In this document: piece by piece, positions 24,643 through 32,733 of the stretch
Layout: each line of letters starts with the position of its first letter
Numbering within the stretch: the first letter of the stretch is position 1
Source of the DNA: an uncultured Lachnospiraceae bacterium
GTDB taxonomy: Bacteria; Bacillota; Clostridia; Lachnospirales; Lachnospiraceae
Assembly (NCBI GenBank): GCA_902779395.1
Contig: CACZBK010000033.1
Span: forward strand, 1 to 32,755
Direction of reading: 5' to 3'
DNA: 32,755 nt
Program-made: the position numbers and the translations under genes
The notes under the pieces: model-generated
Database searches by the model: none
What the model was told of the DNA's origin: nothing
The model's input: the letters and a program-made list of their open reading frames with translations, nothing else

Positions 24643-25931
24643 TATCTTTTACCTTTTCTTCCTTCCGCCACTTTTTTAAACTTTGCCAGCCATGACAGTG
24701 ATCCGCAGGCTATCAATGGTCTTTCGTTTCCCGAAAGGAGCAGTGCCATCTCAAAAGCCTCTTCCACACTACCGGCAGCAGTGGTGTTTTTTATATATTC
24801 CGAACCGGCTTCAGCCAGTTCTACCGCATCAAGCGCCCTTGCGTTTGACGGAGGTGTAAGTGTCACCAGCGCACAGGCGCGCCCGCTTAATATCCTTAGT
24901 ATCTTTTCATACTCTTTGTCTCTAAGCACTCCCATCATGAGCACATAAGGACTGTCGGGAAAATATATATCCAGGCTCTTCTTAAGCGCCTTGGCCCCCG
25001 CCTCGTTATGCGCCCCGTCGGCTATGATATACGGCTTCTTCCCAAGGACTGAGAATCTCCCGTACCATCCGGCATTTTCAAGCCCTTCTCTGAGTGCCTT
25101 ACCGCTTATGCGAAAACCTTTCTGCACCAGCTTTTCAGCTGCCTTTACCGCAAGCGCCGCATTCCCGGGCTGATAAGCACCGGATAAGCTTATCTTAAGC
25201 CTGCCGTAAGCTTTTAATTCAAAACTCTGGGAGCTCAGACCGTAACGGATCTTTTCCGGAAGCTCCGCAGTTTCAAAAGGACAATCTGCCTCCTGTGCCG
25301 TACTACGGATAACATCCAGAGCCTCCTGTTCCTGAACGGAACTTACCACACAGGCTCCCTGTTTTATTATCCCGGCTTTTTCCCGGGCTATGGCCGCTGT
25401 ATCCTCCCCCAGGTACTGCATATGATCGCAGGATATCGGGGTAAATACACACACCAGCGGATGAGTAAGGATATTTGTGGCATCGCCTCTTCCGCCCATA
25501 CCGCATTCGATCACGCAGATATCGCAGGCCTTATCTTTAAAATACATAAATGCCAGCGCGGTAAGGGCCTCAAAAAAAGTAGGCAGCTCCTTTCCTTCTT
25601 TTTCCAACTCTTCTTCGGCTTTCGCGATACGTTCCCAGTATATGCCCCAGTCTTTTTTGCTTATGCACCTTCCTCCGACCCTTACAGTCTCCCTGTCGTC
25701 TTCCATGGCCGGTGAATAAAAACTCCCGCATCTTAACCCGGCAGATCTGAGCACCGAAGTAAGATAAGCGAGAACGGAACCTTTCGCATTCGTTCCGCTT
25801 ATATGCACTGCCTTTATACTGTCCTGAGGGTTACCAAGCTTTTCACAAAGCCCCCTGACCGGATCAAGCCCCGGTTTAAATCCCCGCCGCTTTGATCCGG
25901 CAATATATTCTTCAAGTTCCGGAGCCGTCAT
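24642..25931 (-). CDS. folC: Folylpolyglutamate synthase / dihydrofolate synthase
   Basis: 429 residues, Mur-ligase superfamily. The ATP loop is [11 protein letters not shown], with Ala where GTNGKGS is usual. Later motifs are clear: [22 protein letters not shown], and the C-terminal [13 protein letters not shown]. The segment that is normally SPHL with ERIxING reads [15 protein letters not shown], so the folate-contact loop is divergent. The enzyme adds glutamate to dihydropteroate and folates, in the cytoplasm. The ATG overlaps the stop of the PH-domain gene (ATGA) and the stop overlaps folE, so it is embedded in the operon. Whether both activities remain cannot be judged from sequence. Confidence 0.92.
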   Translation of the reverse strand: MTAPELEEYIAGSKRRGFKPGLDPVRGLCEKLGNPQDSIKAVHISGTNAKGSVLAYLTSVLRSAGLRCGSFYSPAMEDDRETVRVGGRCISKKDWGIYWERIAKAEEELEKEGKELPTFFEALTALAFMYFKDKACDICVIECGMGGRGDATNILTHPLVCVFTPISCDHMQYLGEDTAAIAREKAGIIKQGACVVSSVQEQEALDVIRSTAQEADCPFETAELPEKIRYGLSSQSFELKAYGRLKISLSGAYQPGNAALAVKAAEKLVQKGFRISGKALREGLENAGWYGRFSVLGKKPYIIADGAHNEAGAKALKKSLDIYFPDSPYVLMMGVLRDKEYEKILRILSGRACALVTLTPPSNARALDAVELAEAGSEYIKNTTAAGSVEEAFEMALLLSGNERPLIACGSLSWLAKFKKVAEGRKGKR

Positions 25932-26326
25932 ACCAGATTATCAGGCATACCGTCACCGTCTATATCGCCGTTATTTCCGTAACCTATTCCCTGCATGTTT
26001 ACGGTGCGGCGTTTGATACGCTCGGCGTCAGCCTTTTCAAGTATATAATCCTTTATGGCCTTGGCATTTCTGATATGCTTAAATACCAGGTTTGAATCAG
26101 TCACATCACCGGTATAGCAGGTAACGGTCCCGAGCCTGAATATCCTTTCCATCAGGCTGGTATTGAGCCGTACATCCGTTACTTTATACATGTAACAGTC
26201 GTCTTCCTGCTTATTCAGAAAGCCTTTGTCGATGGTGATCATATCCTCTCTCACATGATATACCGTGAAAGTCCATGGTAATCCCAAAAATACCCAGCGT
26301 TTTCTTTCTCTGAACACATCTGCCAT
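25928..26326 (-). CDS. Bacterial PH-domain (bPH2) protein with a C-terminal DxDxDG motif
   Basis: 132 residues. The body, from RERKRWVFLGLPWTFTVYHVREDMITIDKGFLNKQEDDCYMYKVTDV to LEKADAERIKRR, is a single bacterial PH domain of the YdbS/YdbT type, without membrane segments. After it, residues 121-129 read DIDGDGMPD, a perfect DxDxDGxxD calcium-loop signature of the kind found in dockerin and thrombospondin type 3 repeats, at the very C-terminus. A longer frame opens at ATG 26464 but overlaps the PilZ gene heavily; ATG 26326 has GGGAGGG nine bases before it and begins the PH domain properly. It follows the PilZ gene by 19 bases and overlaps folC. Function not known. Confidence 0.85.
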   Translation of the reverse strand: MADVFRERKRWVFLGLPWTFTVYHVREDMITIDKGFLNKQEDDCYMYKVTDVRLNTSLMERIFRLGTVTCYTGDVTDSNLVFKHIRNAKAIKDYILEKADAERIKRRTVNMQGIGYGNNGDIDGDGMPDNLV

Positions 26327-26345
26327 AACTCTCTGCCCTCCCTGT

Positions 26346-26990
26346 TTATGATTCTTCTCCCTTATCGGGATTATTTTTATCAAGGCGCTCGATGTAATCC
26401 AGCACCTCCTGGTTCTTTTCACCGCTTCTGCAGCCGTAGAGCACATACTGATCCATGCGCTCACGCCTTATGACCTTTCCGCGGAGGTGCACCACATTTC
26501 CGTCCTTCTCATTAATGGTACACGATACAGACCTTCCGTTCAAGATATTGATACGTTTTTTTGCATCCAGAACAAAAGCAAATCCGCTGGGGCTCACGTC
26601 CTTAAGTGTGGAAAAGATCTGATCCGCAACACCTTCTATGGTAAATATAGCCGGCTGCCATACATATGTCCTGTGCTCTCCGCGCCTGTTCTCTATGCCT
26701 TCGCTCATGGGAGAGACTATCCTGTGATAGATCAGGCCATCCTTTTTTACCGTATCTATCCTGCAGTTCTTAAAAGTCCAGTTGTTGCCTTCGCCGTCAG
26801 GCACTTCCATGTGGATCGTCACTCCGCTTCCGGCAAAATTGACCCTTAAACCTTTATGCATAAAAGGTATGACCAAAAGGCTGCGCTCCCCTGTCTTCAT
26901 AACACGGGAAATGAACTTCGCCTGGGTATCTCCGCCATTGGTAACAGAGATCTGCACTTTTACCCCCATGGGGATATCGGCATAATTCAT
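26346..26990 (-). CDS. PilZ-domain c-di-GMP receptor, YcgR-like
   Basis: 214 residues. An N-terminal YcgR/PilZN-type beta domain (1-95) is followed by a PilZ domain with both signatures: RRGEHR at 102-107 (RRxxxR) and DVSPSG at 131-136 (D/NxSxxG), which together bind cyclic di-GMP. The C-terminal tail is charged. The architecture is that of YcgR-type receptors that act on flagellar motility or surface behaviour in other bacteria; the target here is unknown. The ATG directly follows the glgB stop (TAAATG), so the two are coupled. No flagellar genes are present in the window. Confidence 0.9.
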   Translation of the reverse strand: MNYADIPMGVKVQISVTNGGDTQAKFISRVMKTGERSLLVIPFMHKGLRVNFAGSGVTIHMEVPDGEGNNWTFKNCRIDTVKKDGLIYHRIVSPMSEGIENRRGEHRTYVWQPAIFTIEGVADQIFSTLKDVSPSGFAFVLDAKKRINILNGRSVSCTINEKDGNVVHLRGKVIRRERMDQYVLYGCRSGEKNQEVLDYIERLDKNNPDKGEES

Positions 26991-28844
26991 TTACACGACC
27001 TCATAAATACATGCGCTGTATCCCGGAATGGAAATCGTCATTACACGTTCCTTCGAGCTGATCGTATCTCTCTTTTGCATAAGGCTTCCTCCGAAGCACT
27101 CCCACTCACTGCAAAGGATGCATTTCCAGCTTTCTTCCTTTTTAGCGGCTTTTTTCTTTTTCTTAACCGGCTTCGTATCATCCGAAGATGTCTCTTCCTC
27201 CGGCTTATCCAATGCCAGCTCATATCCCAGGATGGGTTCCCTGCCAAAATTCAGCACGCACACATAGGCTTTATCCTTATCCATGCGCTTCATCACATAA
27301 AGCAGCTCACCGTCATCCCGGCAATACAGCCATTCATAATTATCTCTTTCATACTCTCTGGCATAAAAAACCTTATTCCCTTTATAAAGCTTCTGAAGCT
27401 CGCACACAAAATCATACAGTCCTTTATGCGGCTTCTCTTTAAGGAGCTCAAATTCAACCTCACGGGATTCATTCCATTCGGTACGCTCCCCCAGCTCATT
27501 TCCCATGAACGAAAGCTTCTTTCCGGGATGCATATACATATATGCATAATATGCCCTTATCTGTGCTAGCTTCTCTTCCTCACTGCCATGCATCTTTTCA
27601 AGGATGGTACCCTTTCCGCCCACCACCTCATCATGAGACAGCGAGAGGATAAAGCGCTCGGTATAATAATACCACATGGAGAAAGTCAGCTTATGGTAAT
27701 TCTCCTTCCTTTTCTCTACAGGAAGCGAAAGGAAATACAGGCTGTCATACATCCAGCCCATATCCCACTTGTAATCAAATCCAAGGCCGCCTTCCGAAAC
27801 GGGTTTCGTAACTCCTCCCTGCCAGGACGAGGAATCTTCCGCAAAAAGCATTACCTTGGGATATTTCTTCTTTATCAGCGTGGTCAGTTTTCTGGCAAAA
27901 GCCATACCGGCAGGATTTTCTCCCCTGCCCTGTTCACCGTCATTATATATCAGACAGCTTACGGCATCCACCCTCAGACCGTCAAAATGGAATTCACTTA
28001 TCCAGTAATCGGCGGCAGAAAGAAGGAAGCTCACCACTTCGGGCCTCTTATGGTTGAACACACAGGTTCCCCACTGGCTGTCACGGTAATCCTCATAAAG
28101 CCGCGTGGTATCATAAAGCTTCATGGCAAAGTCATCCAGTGCGAAATGCACCGGAACATAATCCATTATCACTCCAAGCCCCGCCTTATGGCATTCATCA
28201 ACAAGATACTTAAGATCCGCCGCTCTTCCGTACCGGCTGGTGGGTGCAAAATATCCGGTAAGCTGATAGCCCCAGGATCCGTCGAAAGGATATTCACACA
28301 GAGGCATCAGTTCTATGTGCGTATATCCGCTCTTTTGTGCATGTTCGATAAGCGGCGCCGCTATCTCACGATAGCTGTACCAGCCATGCTCTTCATCGGG
28401 ATTTCTCTTAAATGCTCCCAGATGAGCCTCATATATCGAAAGCGGTTTATCCCTGCAGTCGCTGCGGTTTTTTATCCATTCATCATCGGTAAAGCTGTAT
28501 TCCTTAAGATCCGTTATCTTCGAAGCACTGCCGGGACGCAGTTCCGCTCCGAAAGCATAGGGATCCGCATGCTCTGCTCTCCAGCCGTTATCACCATAGA
28601 TCACGTATTTATACAGATCGCCCGGCTTTGCATTCTTTATGCTTATGCTCCAGACCCCTTTGTCATCACGCTCCATACTCTCTTCGGTCCAGCCGTTAAA
28701 ATCCCCGAAGATATTTACTCCTCTTGCACCGGGTGCATAGGTACGGAATACTGTACCGCTCTTAGATGTATGGGCTCCGAAATACTCATACGCCTTCAAT
28801 GCATTTCCATCCATGAATTCCTGCATCAGCACATCCCTGTTCAT
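26991..28844 (-). CDS. glgB: 1,4-alpha-glucan branching enzyme
   Basis: 617 residues from the ATG at 28844, chosen because AGGAG lies nine bases upstream; the ATG three codons earlier at 28853 abuts that AGGAG with no spacing. The carbohydrate-binding N-terminal region (about 20-110) precedes a GH13 barrel: DYVPVHF, nucleophile Asp293 in GLRVDAV, acid/base Glu336 in LFAED, and Asp405 in SHDEV. It forms alpha-1,6 branches in glycogen. The C-terminal beta domain is interrupted by about 24 residues (548-571, Glu/Asp/Ser then KPVKKKKKAAKK) before the final strands. Neighbours are the anchored SurA/PrsA-like gene upstream and the PilZ gene downstream; other glycogen genes are absent. Confidence 0.95.
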   Translation of the reverse strand: MNRDVLMQEFMDGNALKAYEYFGAHTSKSGTVFRTYAPGARGVNIFGDFNGWTEESMERDDKGVWSISIKNAKPGDLYKYVIYGDNGWRAEHADPYAFGAELRPGSASKITDLKEYSFTDDEWIKNRSDCRDKPLSIYEAHLGAFKRNPDEEHGWYSYREIAAPLIEHAQKSGYTHIELMPLCEYPFDGSWGYQLTGYFAPTSRYGRAADLKYLVDECHKAGLGVIMDYVPVHFALDDFAMKLYDTTRLYEDYRDSQWGTCVFNHKRPEVVSFLLSAADYWISEFHFDGLRVDAVSCLIYNDGEQGRGENPAGMAFARKLTTLIKKKYPKVMLFAEDSSSWQGGVTKPVSEGGLGFDYKWDMGWMYDSLYFLSLPVEKRKENYHKLTFSMWYYYTERFILSLSHDEVVGGKGTILEKMHGSEEEKLAQIRAYYAYMYMHPGKKLSFMGNELGERTEWNESREVEFELLKEKPHKGLYDFVCELQKLYKGNKVFYAREYERDNYEWLYCRDDGELLYVMKRMDKDKAYVCVLNFGREPILGYELALDKPEEETSSDDTKPVKKKKKAAKKEESWKCILCSEWECFGGSLMQKRDTISSKERVMTISIPGYSACIYEVV

Positions 28845-28859
28845 TTTCCGCATCTCCTG

Positions 28860-29642
28860 TCAATTTATTGTTATATAGCCGGGTCTAACCGGCCCGGTCA
28901 CCTCACTATGCTCGGTAACGCTGTAGGTTGAGAGCAGTTCATCATAATACTCGCTTCCCACATCGACTCCGGCCGTGACCATGGTATTTAAGTATACCAT
29001 ATATTTCTTTACAAGTGTTTCTTTTTTCATATTTTCCTCGATGCTCTCTACCGTGAGGCAGGTGTCCGCCTTTTCACGCCCGCTCATCTTGAGGTATTCC
29101 CTTTCCGCATCATAATGGATATCCTTAAGTTCCTGATCAGAAAGCTCCATGCCGTTTTTTTCAGCCTCTTTCTGATATATCGCATCCCTTACGGCATAAT
29201 CCAGCACTGTCTTTTTAGCCATATTCGAGATATATGAAGCCGTTTTATCCGTGCTGATGCGGAGTTTCCAGTATGCATCGGGTCTTTTTTCATCGTAGGC
29301 GCGTGCATGTATATCACCTTCACGCTCTATACGCATTATATACCTTGCCAGATCCCTCATATAAAGATCCGTCTCCTCCCCGTCGGGAGAAACAATGCTT
29401 ACGGCACACTCGTCAAGATGCTGCGAAAGCTCATATCCGTTATCGGAAACGGACATCTTTTTCATTATAGTGACCCCGAGCATAAAGACTGCAAGTGCAA
29501 GAAAAAGAGGCCTGTACGGACGCAGGAATGCCAGAGGGCTCTTCCCCCTGCCGGGTGCGGGCTGCAGCTGCTGCCGGTATGCAGTCCCTTTGATACCCTT
29601 TATCCTTTCTCTTCTTTTCGCCTCTTTTTCATCCATTGTCAC
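28860..29642 (-). CDS. Membrane-anchored protein with SurA/PrsA-like helical segment
   Basis: 260 residues. A positively charged cytoplasmic tail (about 1-40) precedes one membrane segment (about 43-61, LFLALAVFMLGVTIM), so the rest is outside. The exterior part contains LDYAVRDAIYQKEAEKNGMELSDQELKDI, which has the pattern of the N-terminal helical region of SurA/PrsA folding factors, but no peptidyl-prolyl isomerase domain follows. The family is not firmly identified. Start uncertain: GTG at 29642 or ATG at 29636. The only strong Shine-Dalgarno-like stretch, GGAGGGGGA, is 12-18 bases upstream and lies inside the argS terminator hairpin. Its stop is 16 bases before the glgB ATG, so it may head the glgB-folate run. 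Confidence 0.6.
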   Translation of the reverse strand: MTMDEKEAKRRERIKGIKGTAYRQQLQPAPGRGKSPLAFLRPYRPLFLALAVFMLGVTIMKKMSVSDNGYELSQHLDECAVSIVSPDGEETDLYMRDLARYIMRIEREGDIHARAYDEKRPDAYWKLRISTDKTASYISNMAKKTVLDYAVRDAIYQKEAEKNGMELSDQELKDIHYDAEREYLKMSGREKADTCLTVESIEENMKKETLVKKYMVYLNTMVTAGVDVGSEYYDELLSTYSVTEHSEVTGPVRPGYITIN

Positions 29643-29647
29643 AGCAG

Positions 29648-29678
29648 AAAAAAGTCCCCCTCCGGACCGGAGGAAGAC
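29648..29678 (-). terminator. Terminator of argS, containing the Shine-Dalgarno-like sequence of the next gene
   Basis: On the minus strand GTCTTCCTCCG and CGGAGGGGGAC pair (11 pairs, two G-U) around the loop GTC, followed by six Ts (29653-29648). It lies 24 bases after the argS stop. The 3' arm includes GGAGGGGGA, the only good ribosome binding site for the gene that starts immediately downstream. Confidence 0.85.
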
Positions 29679-29701
29679 TTTCGGTTTTATAAAGTGTTAA
29701 A

Positions 29702-31450
29702 CTACATCCTCTCCGGCAGATCAAGTCCCAGTATAGACATTCCGCACTTAAGGACTATCCTCGTACAATCCACCATCTTAAGGCGGGCATTCTTAAGCGC
29801 TTCCTCTTCTCCCTTTATCCTGTTAGCGGTATAGAAGCGGTGGAATTCCCCGGCCACATCCAGAAGATATCTGTTGATATGTGACGGATCCAGTTCCTCT
29901 GCCGCTGTATTCATCACTTCAGGAAAACGGGCCAGGCATTTTATAAGATTGAGTTCCGTTTCTTCCGTAAGCATAGATGTATCCACTGATACAAAGTCCA
30001 TATTTGACTTTTCCTCTTCGGAACATACGTTATTGACCAGCGAATTGATCCTTGCATAAGCATACTGTATGTAATATACAGGATTGTCGGAATCATTCTT
30101 TACCGCCAGATCCAGATCAAAGTCGATCGCAGATGCTGCGCTCCTGCTGTTAAAGAAGTATCTTGCCGCATCAATGCTTATCTCATCCAGAAGATCACGG
30201 AGGGCTATCGCCTTTCCGGAACGTTTTGACATCCTTACAGGCTCACCGTCCCTTACGAGGTTTACCAGATGCATGAGCACGATAACAAGCTTGTTCGAAC
30301 CGTCCAGTCCCAGGCCGTCCAATGCAGCCTGAAGACGTGCTACATGCCCGAAATGATCGGCTCCCCAGATGTTTATTGCCTTTGTAAATCCGCGTTCAAA
30401 TTTATTGCGGTGATAAGCGATATCTGCAGCAAAATAAGTATAGAAACCGTTGGAGCGCCTCAGCACGTCATCCTTAAGATTAAGGTTTTCTATCTGCTCG
30501 GGAGTCTTGCCTTCCCTGGTGTATTTATCAACCAGAAGCTCCGTAGTCTTAAGCCACAGCGCGCCGTCCTTTTCATAGGTAAGTCCTTTGTCAATGAGTT
30601 TCTGTACGGTATCCGCCACCATGCCGGATTCATGCAGTGTTGATTCAAGGAACCAGGTGTCATAAGTCACCCTGTATTTTTCCAGATCTGTCTTCATCTG
30701 CGGTATATTTCTCTTTAAACCGAAGTCCGCCATCAGCTCCAGTCTGGCATCCTCTTCCATGTCCAGAAGCTTTTTGCCGTGCTCGTCAAAAAGAGCCTGT
30801 GCCAGTTCTTTGATATCATCACCCTGATAACAGTCCTCGGGGAATTCAAAACCGTCCTCCCCGTAGATCAGCTGCATATATCTTCCGTTTATGGATACGG
30901 CAAATTTATGCACCTGATTGCCGGCATCATTTACATAGAACTCCTTAGACACATCATAGCCGCTCTTCTTGAGCAGATTGGCAAGCGTATCTCCCAGCAC
31001 ACCTCCCCGGGCATTACCTATATGCATGGGCCCGGTAGGATTGGCGGAAACGAACTCCACATTGATCTTACGGCCTTCGCCCTTATTACTGCTGCCGTAT
31101 TTATCCTGCTCCTTTTCAATTCCGTTAAGGACATCAACATACCAGCTTTTATCAACAAAAAAGTTGATAAAACCGGGACCTGCCACTTCTATCCTGTTAA
31201 AATAACTGCCGCTTAAGTCTGCGCGTCCCGCAACGGCATCGGCTATCATCCTGGGAGCTTTATGCAGAGTCCTGGCTGCAGTCAGTGCAAATGAAGATGC
31301 AAAATCCCCGTTCCCCGTATCCGCAGGTATCTCCACGTTCATGGGAAGCTCATCGCTGTCTGTAAACACTCCCTCTGCCGCAAGTTCTTTATAACTGCGC
31401 GTCAGTATCTCCCTTATCTGTGACATCGCATTATCGATCATATTTATCAT
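29702..31450 (-). CDS. argS: Arginyl-tRNA synthetase
   Basis: 582 residues, class I synthetase. An N-terminal additional domain (1-115) recognises tRNA-Arg; the catalytic core has the HIGH-type motif HIGN at about 143-146 after VEFVSANPTGPM, the KMSKS equivalent RMSKRSGK, and the C-terminal anticodon-binding DALR domain. The open frame extends up to 31591, but ATG 31450 begins MINMIDNAM at the usual family start and has GGAGGG nine bases upstream, so it is preferred. The promoter lies 31-59 bases upstream. The leader is too short to hold a T-box. A terminator follows the stop. Confidence 0.96.
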   Translation of the reverse strand: MINMIDNAMSQIREILTRSYKELAAEGVFTDSDELPMNVEIPADTGNGDFASSFALTAARTLHKAPRMIADAVAGRADLSGSYFNRIEVAGPGFINFFVDKSWYVDVLNGIEKEQDKYGSSNKGEGRKINVEFVSANPTGPMHIGNARGGVLGDTLANLLKKSGYDVSKEFYVNDAGNQVHKFAVSINGRYMQLIYGEDGFEFPEDCYQGDDIKELAQALFDEHGKKLLDMEEDARLELMADFGLKRNIPQMKTDLEKYRVTYDTWFLESTLHESGMVADTVQKLIDKGLTYEKDGALWLKTTELLVDKYTREGKTPEQIENLNLKDDVLRRSNGFYTYFAADIAYHRNKFERGFTKAINIWGADHFGHVARLQAALDGLGLDGSNKLVIVLMHLVNLVRDGEPVRMSKRSGKAIALRDLLDEISIDAARYFFNSRSAASAIDFDLDLAVKNDSDNPVYYIQYAYARINSLVNNVCSEEEKSNMDFVSVDTSMLTEETELNLIKCLARFPEVMNTAAEELDPSHINRYLLDVAGEFHRFYTANRIKGEEEALKNARLKMVDCTRIVLKCGMSILGLDLPERM

Positions 31451-31480
31451 TTGTCTGTTCCCTCCGTTCAATGGTGATGT

Positions 31481-31509
31481 ATTATAACACTTTTTCAGAT
31501 CATATTCAA
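31481..31509 (-). promoter_or_regulatory. Promoter of argS
   Basis: Minus-strand TTGAAT -35 (31509-31504), 17-base spacer and perfect TATAAT -10 (31486-31481). Start expected near 31474, with a leader of about 24 bases. Confidence 0.85.
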
Positions 31510-31519
31510 CTTGGCTTCT

Positions 31520-31538
31520 CATGCCACTTGCCGGCATG
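31520..31538. repeat. Inverted repeat upstream of the argS promoter
   Basis: Arms CATGCC (31520-31525) and GGCATG (31533-31538) with the loop ACTTGCC. It lies 11 bases upstream of the argS -35, where an activator or repressor might bind. No T-tract follows on either strand, so it is not a terminator. Function unproven. Confidence 0.35.
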
Positions 31539-31572
31539 AAGCAGTTTTGCCGTTTCCGTTTACCGCCCCCCG

Positions 31573-31605
31573 AAAAAGATCCCGAAAGCATCTGCCTCCG
31601 GGACC
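31573..31605 (-). terminator. Terminator of the 344-residue protein gene
   Basis: Minus-strand stem GGTCCCGGAGGC / GCTTTCGGGATC (12 pairs, three G-U) around the short loop AGAT, followed by five Ts (31577-31573). It follows the stop of the unknown gene by 14 bases. Confidence 0.8.
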
Positions 31606-31618
31606 GTCTCAGACATAT

Positions 31619-32653
31619 TTATATCTGATTCTTATCATTATAATTGAGCTTTTCTTTCAGGGGTCTGCTGTAATTTCTCATATCGCCCGTAAAGAACGAA
31701 TGCCAGTTTGCGTCCCTGACGCGGGTGAAATGCGTTTTGATCCTGAACCAGAAATCCCCAAATGTTTTTGACAATGACCGCCTTTTAAGTTTATCATCAA
31801 CCCTGTCCCGTGTCTTCTCAATGCCTTTCGTTATCGCGCCGCCCAGGGCAAATTTCTCATAGTAATCCTCCCACTCCTTAGGAGGCATAGGCGTCGGAAG
31901 GTCAAACGACTTCCTGAAGCCCTTGAATTCGCCGCGGAGCATCCATATGAATGTATTGATCGATCCGGAGATCAGCCACGATGGCAGCATCGCTCCCATT
32001 AAAACGGTATTTAACGTATTCCTGACCACGCCGCCCCACAGATAGCCGTAAACCTTCTTACTGAATTCGTGCGTAAGGGATTCTCCCTGTAAATACCTCT
32101 CCTTATTTACATATTTATCCCTGATATATTTCCCGGCACCGTAGGCTGTGATCAGGGGAGCTGCCGCAAGACCACCCACGGTCTTTAACAGATTCTTGCC
32201 GAACCTGAGTGCCACCTGCCCCATACTCTTGGCCACGGCCTTTTTTCTCTCCCTCTGCCGCTTGGTCCATGAAAAAATATGCGTCAGGTTATAGAGCACA
32301 CCGGTCGCCAGGAATTTACCGCAGGCAAAAACATTCCAGGCAGAGTTTTCGACAGGATTGGAACTTCCGAGCCCCTTTTTGGTATTAAGCACCCTCAGCT
32401 GTTCCTTCATGCTGTGCATGGTATAACTTTCATATTTATCATGCTCCACATGCGTCCCTATGCCTGAAGATTCCTCCTGAGAATAGACCGGAAGTGTCGT
32501 GGTCATGCGGTCGGCATAGGAATCCCCAACCTCCTCATCAAATTCATCATCATCACGCAGGTATTCCTCACCGGTCAATGCCCGGCTTTTCTCCAGCTCT
32601 TTCTTTTTAAATACGGCTTCTTTCTTCTGCTGCTGTATATTATGTTCCTTCAC
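31619..32653 (-). CDS. Uncharacterised 344-residue protein with hydrophobic segments
   Basis: Family not recognised. Residues 1-100 are polar and acidic/basic (for example DDDEFDEEVGDSYADR), probably disordered. Hydrophobic stretches follow at about 105-127, 155-172 and 212-237, separated by Arg/Lys-rich loops (TKRQRERKKAVAKS) that suggest a membrane-associated protein. The C-terminal third is basic and rich in Trp and Phe (RIKTHFTRVRDANWHSFFTGDMR). The start is GTG at 32653, with AGGAGA four bases upstream; no ATG near fits better. A palindrome lies about 30 bases upstream, and a terminator follows the stop. It is probably a single-gene unit. No signal peptide is visible. Confidence 0.75.
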   Translation of the reverse strand: MKEHNIQQQKKEAVFKKKELEKSRALTGEEYLRDDDEFDEEVGDSYADRMTTTLPVYSQEESSGIGTHVEHDKYESYTMHSMKEQLRVLNTKKGLGSSNPVENSAWNVFACGKFLATGVLYNLTHIFSWTKRQRERKKAVAKSMGQVALRFGKNLLKTVGGLAAAPLITAYGAGKYIRDKYVNKERYLQGESLTHEFSKKVYGYLWGGVVRNTLNTVLMGAMLPSWLISGSINTFIWMLRGEFKGFRKSFDLPTPMPPKEWEDYYEKFALGGAITKGIEKTRDRVDDKLKRRSLSKTFGDFWFRIKTHFTRVRDANWHSFFTGDMRNYSRPLKEKLNYNDKNQI

Positions 32654-32685
32654 ATTCTCTCCTATCTCAATATTTGAACTTTGTC

Positions 32686-32705
32686 AATATATCTCCCGAT
32701 ATATT
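32686..32705. repeat. Inverted repeat upstream of the 344-residue protein gene
   Basis: Perfect eight-base arms AATATATC (32686-32693) and GATATATT (32698-32705) separated by TCCC. A TATATT -10-like element and a TTGATA -35-like element (32716-32711) occur around it, but their spacing (19 bases) is not ideal, so the promoter of the downstream minus-strand gene is only tentative. Its position suits an operator. Confidence 0.4.
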
Positions 32706-32715
32706 CCATATATCA

Positions 32716-32733
32716 ACATCCAAAAAAGGATGT
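32716..32733. repeat. Small hairpin at the right edge
   Basis: Arms ACATCC and GGATGT enclose six As. On the minus strand the loop is six Ts, so it is not a standard terminator. No gene was seen between it and the window end at 32755. Confidence 0.3.

Noticed and set aside
26326-26464. Upstream extension of the PH-domain gene to ATG 26464
   Set aside because: Overlaps the PilZ gene by about 120 bases and encodes unrelated residues; the ATG at 26326 has a proper ribosome binding site.
27588-28931. 447-residue open frame on the plus strand opposite glgB
   Set aside because: It lies wholly opposite a clear branching enzyme with intact catalytic residues, has a His/Ile/Arg-rich composition typical of reverse-strand reading, and no family features.
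29648-29678. Reading the argS terminator hairpin as a plus-strand terminator
   Set aside because: No plus-strand gene precedes it, and the sequence after it on that strand (TTTCGGTTTTAT) is a weaker T-tract.
31450-31486. T-box leader for argS
   Set aside because: Only about 24 bases separate the predicted transcript start from the ATG, far too short for specifier and antiterminator elements.
31450-31591. N-terminal extension of argS to 31591
   Set aside because: It would run through the promoter and beyond the usual ArgS start; ATG 31450 has GGAGGG at a good distance.
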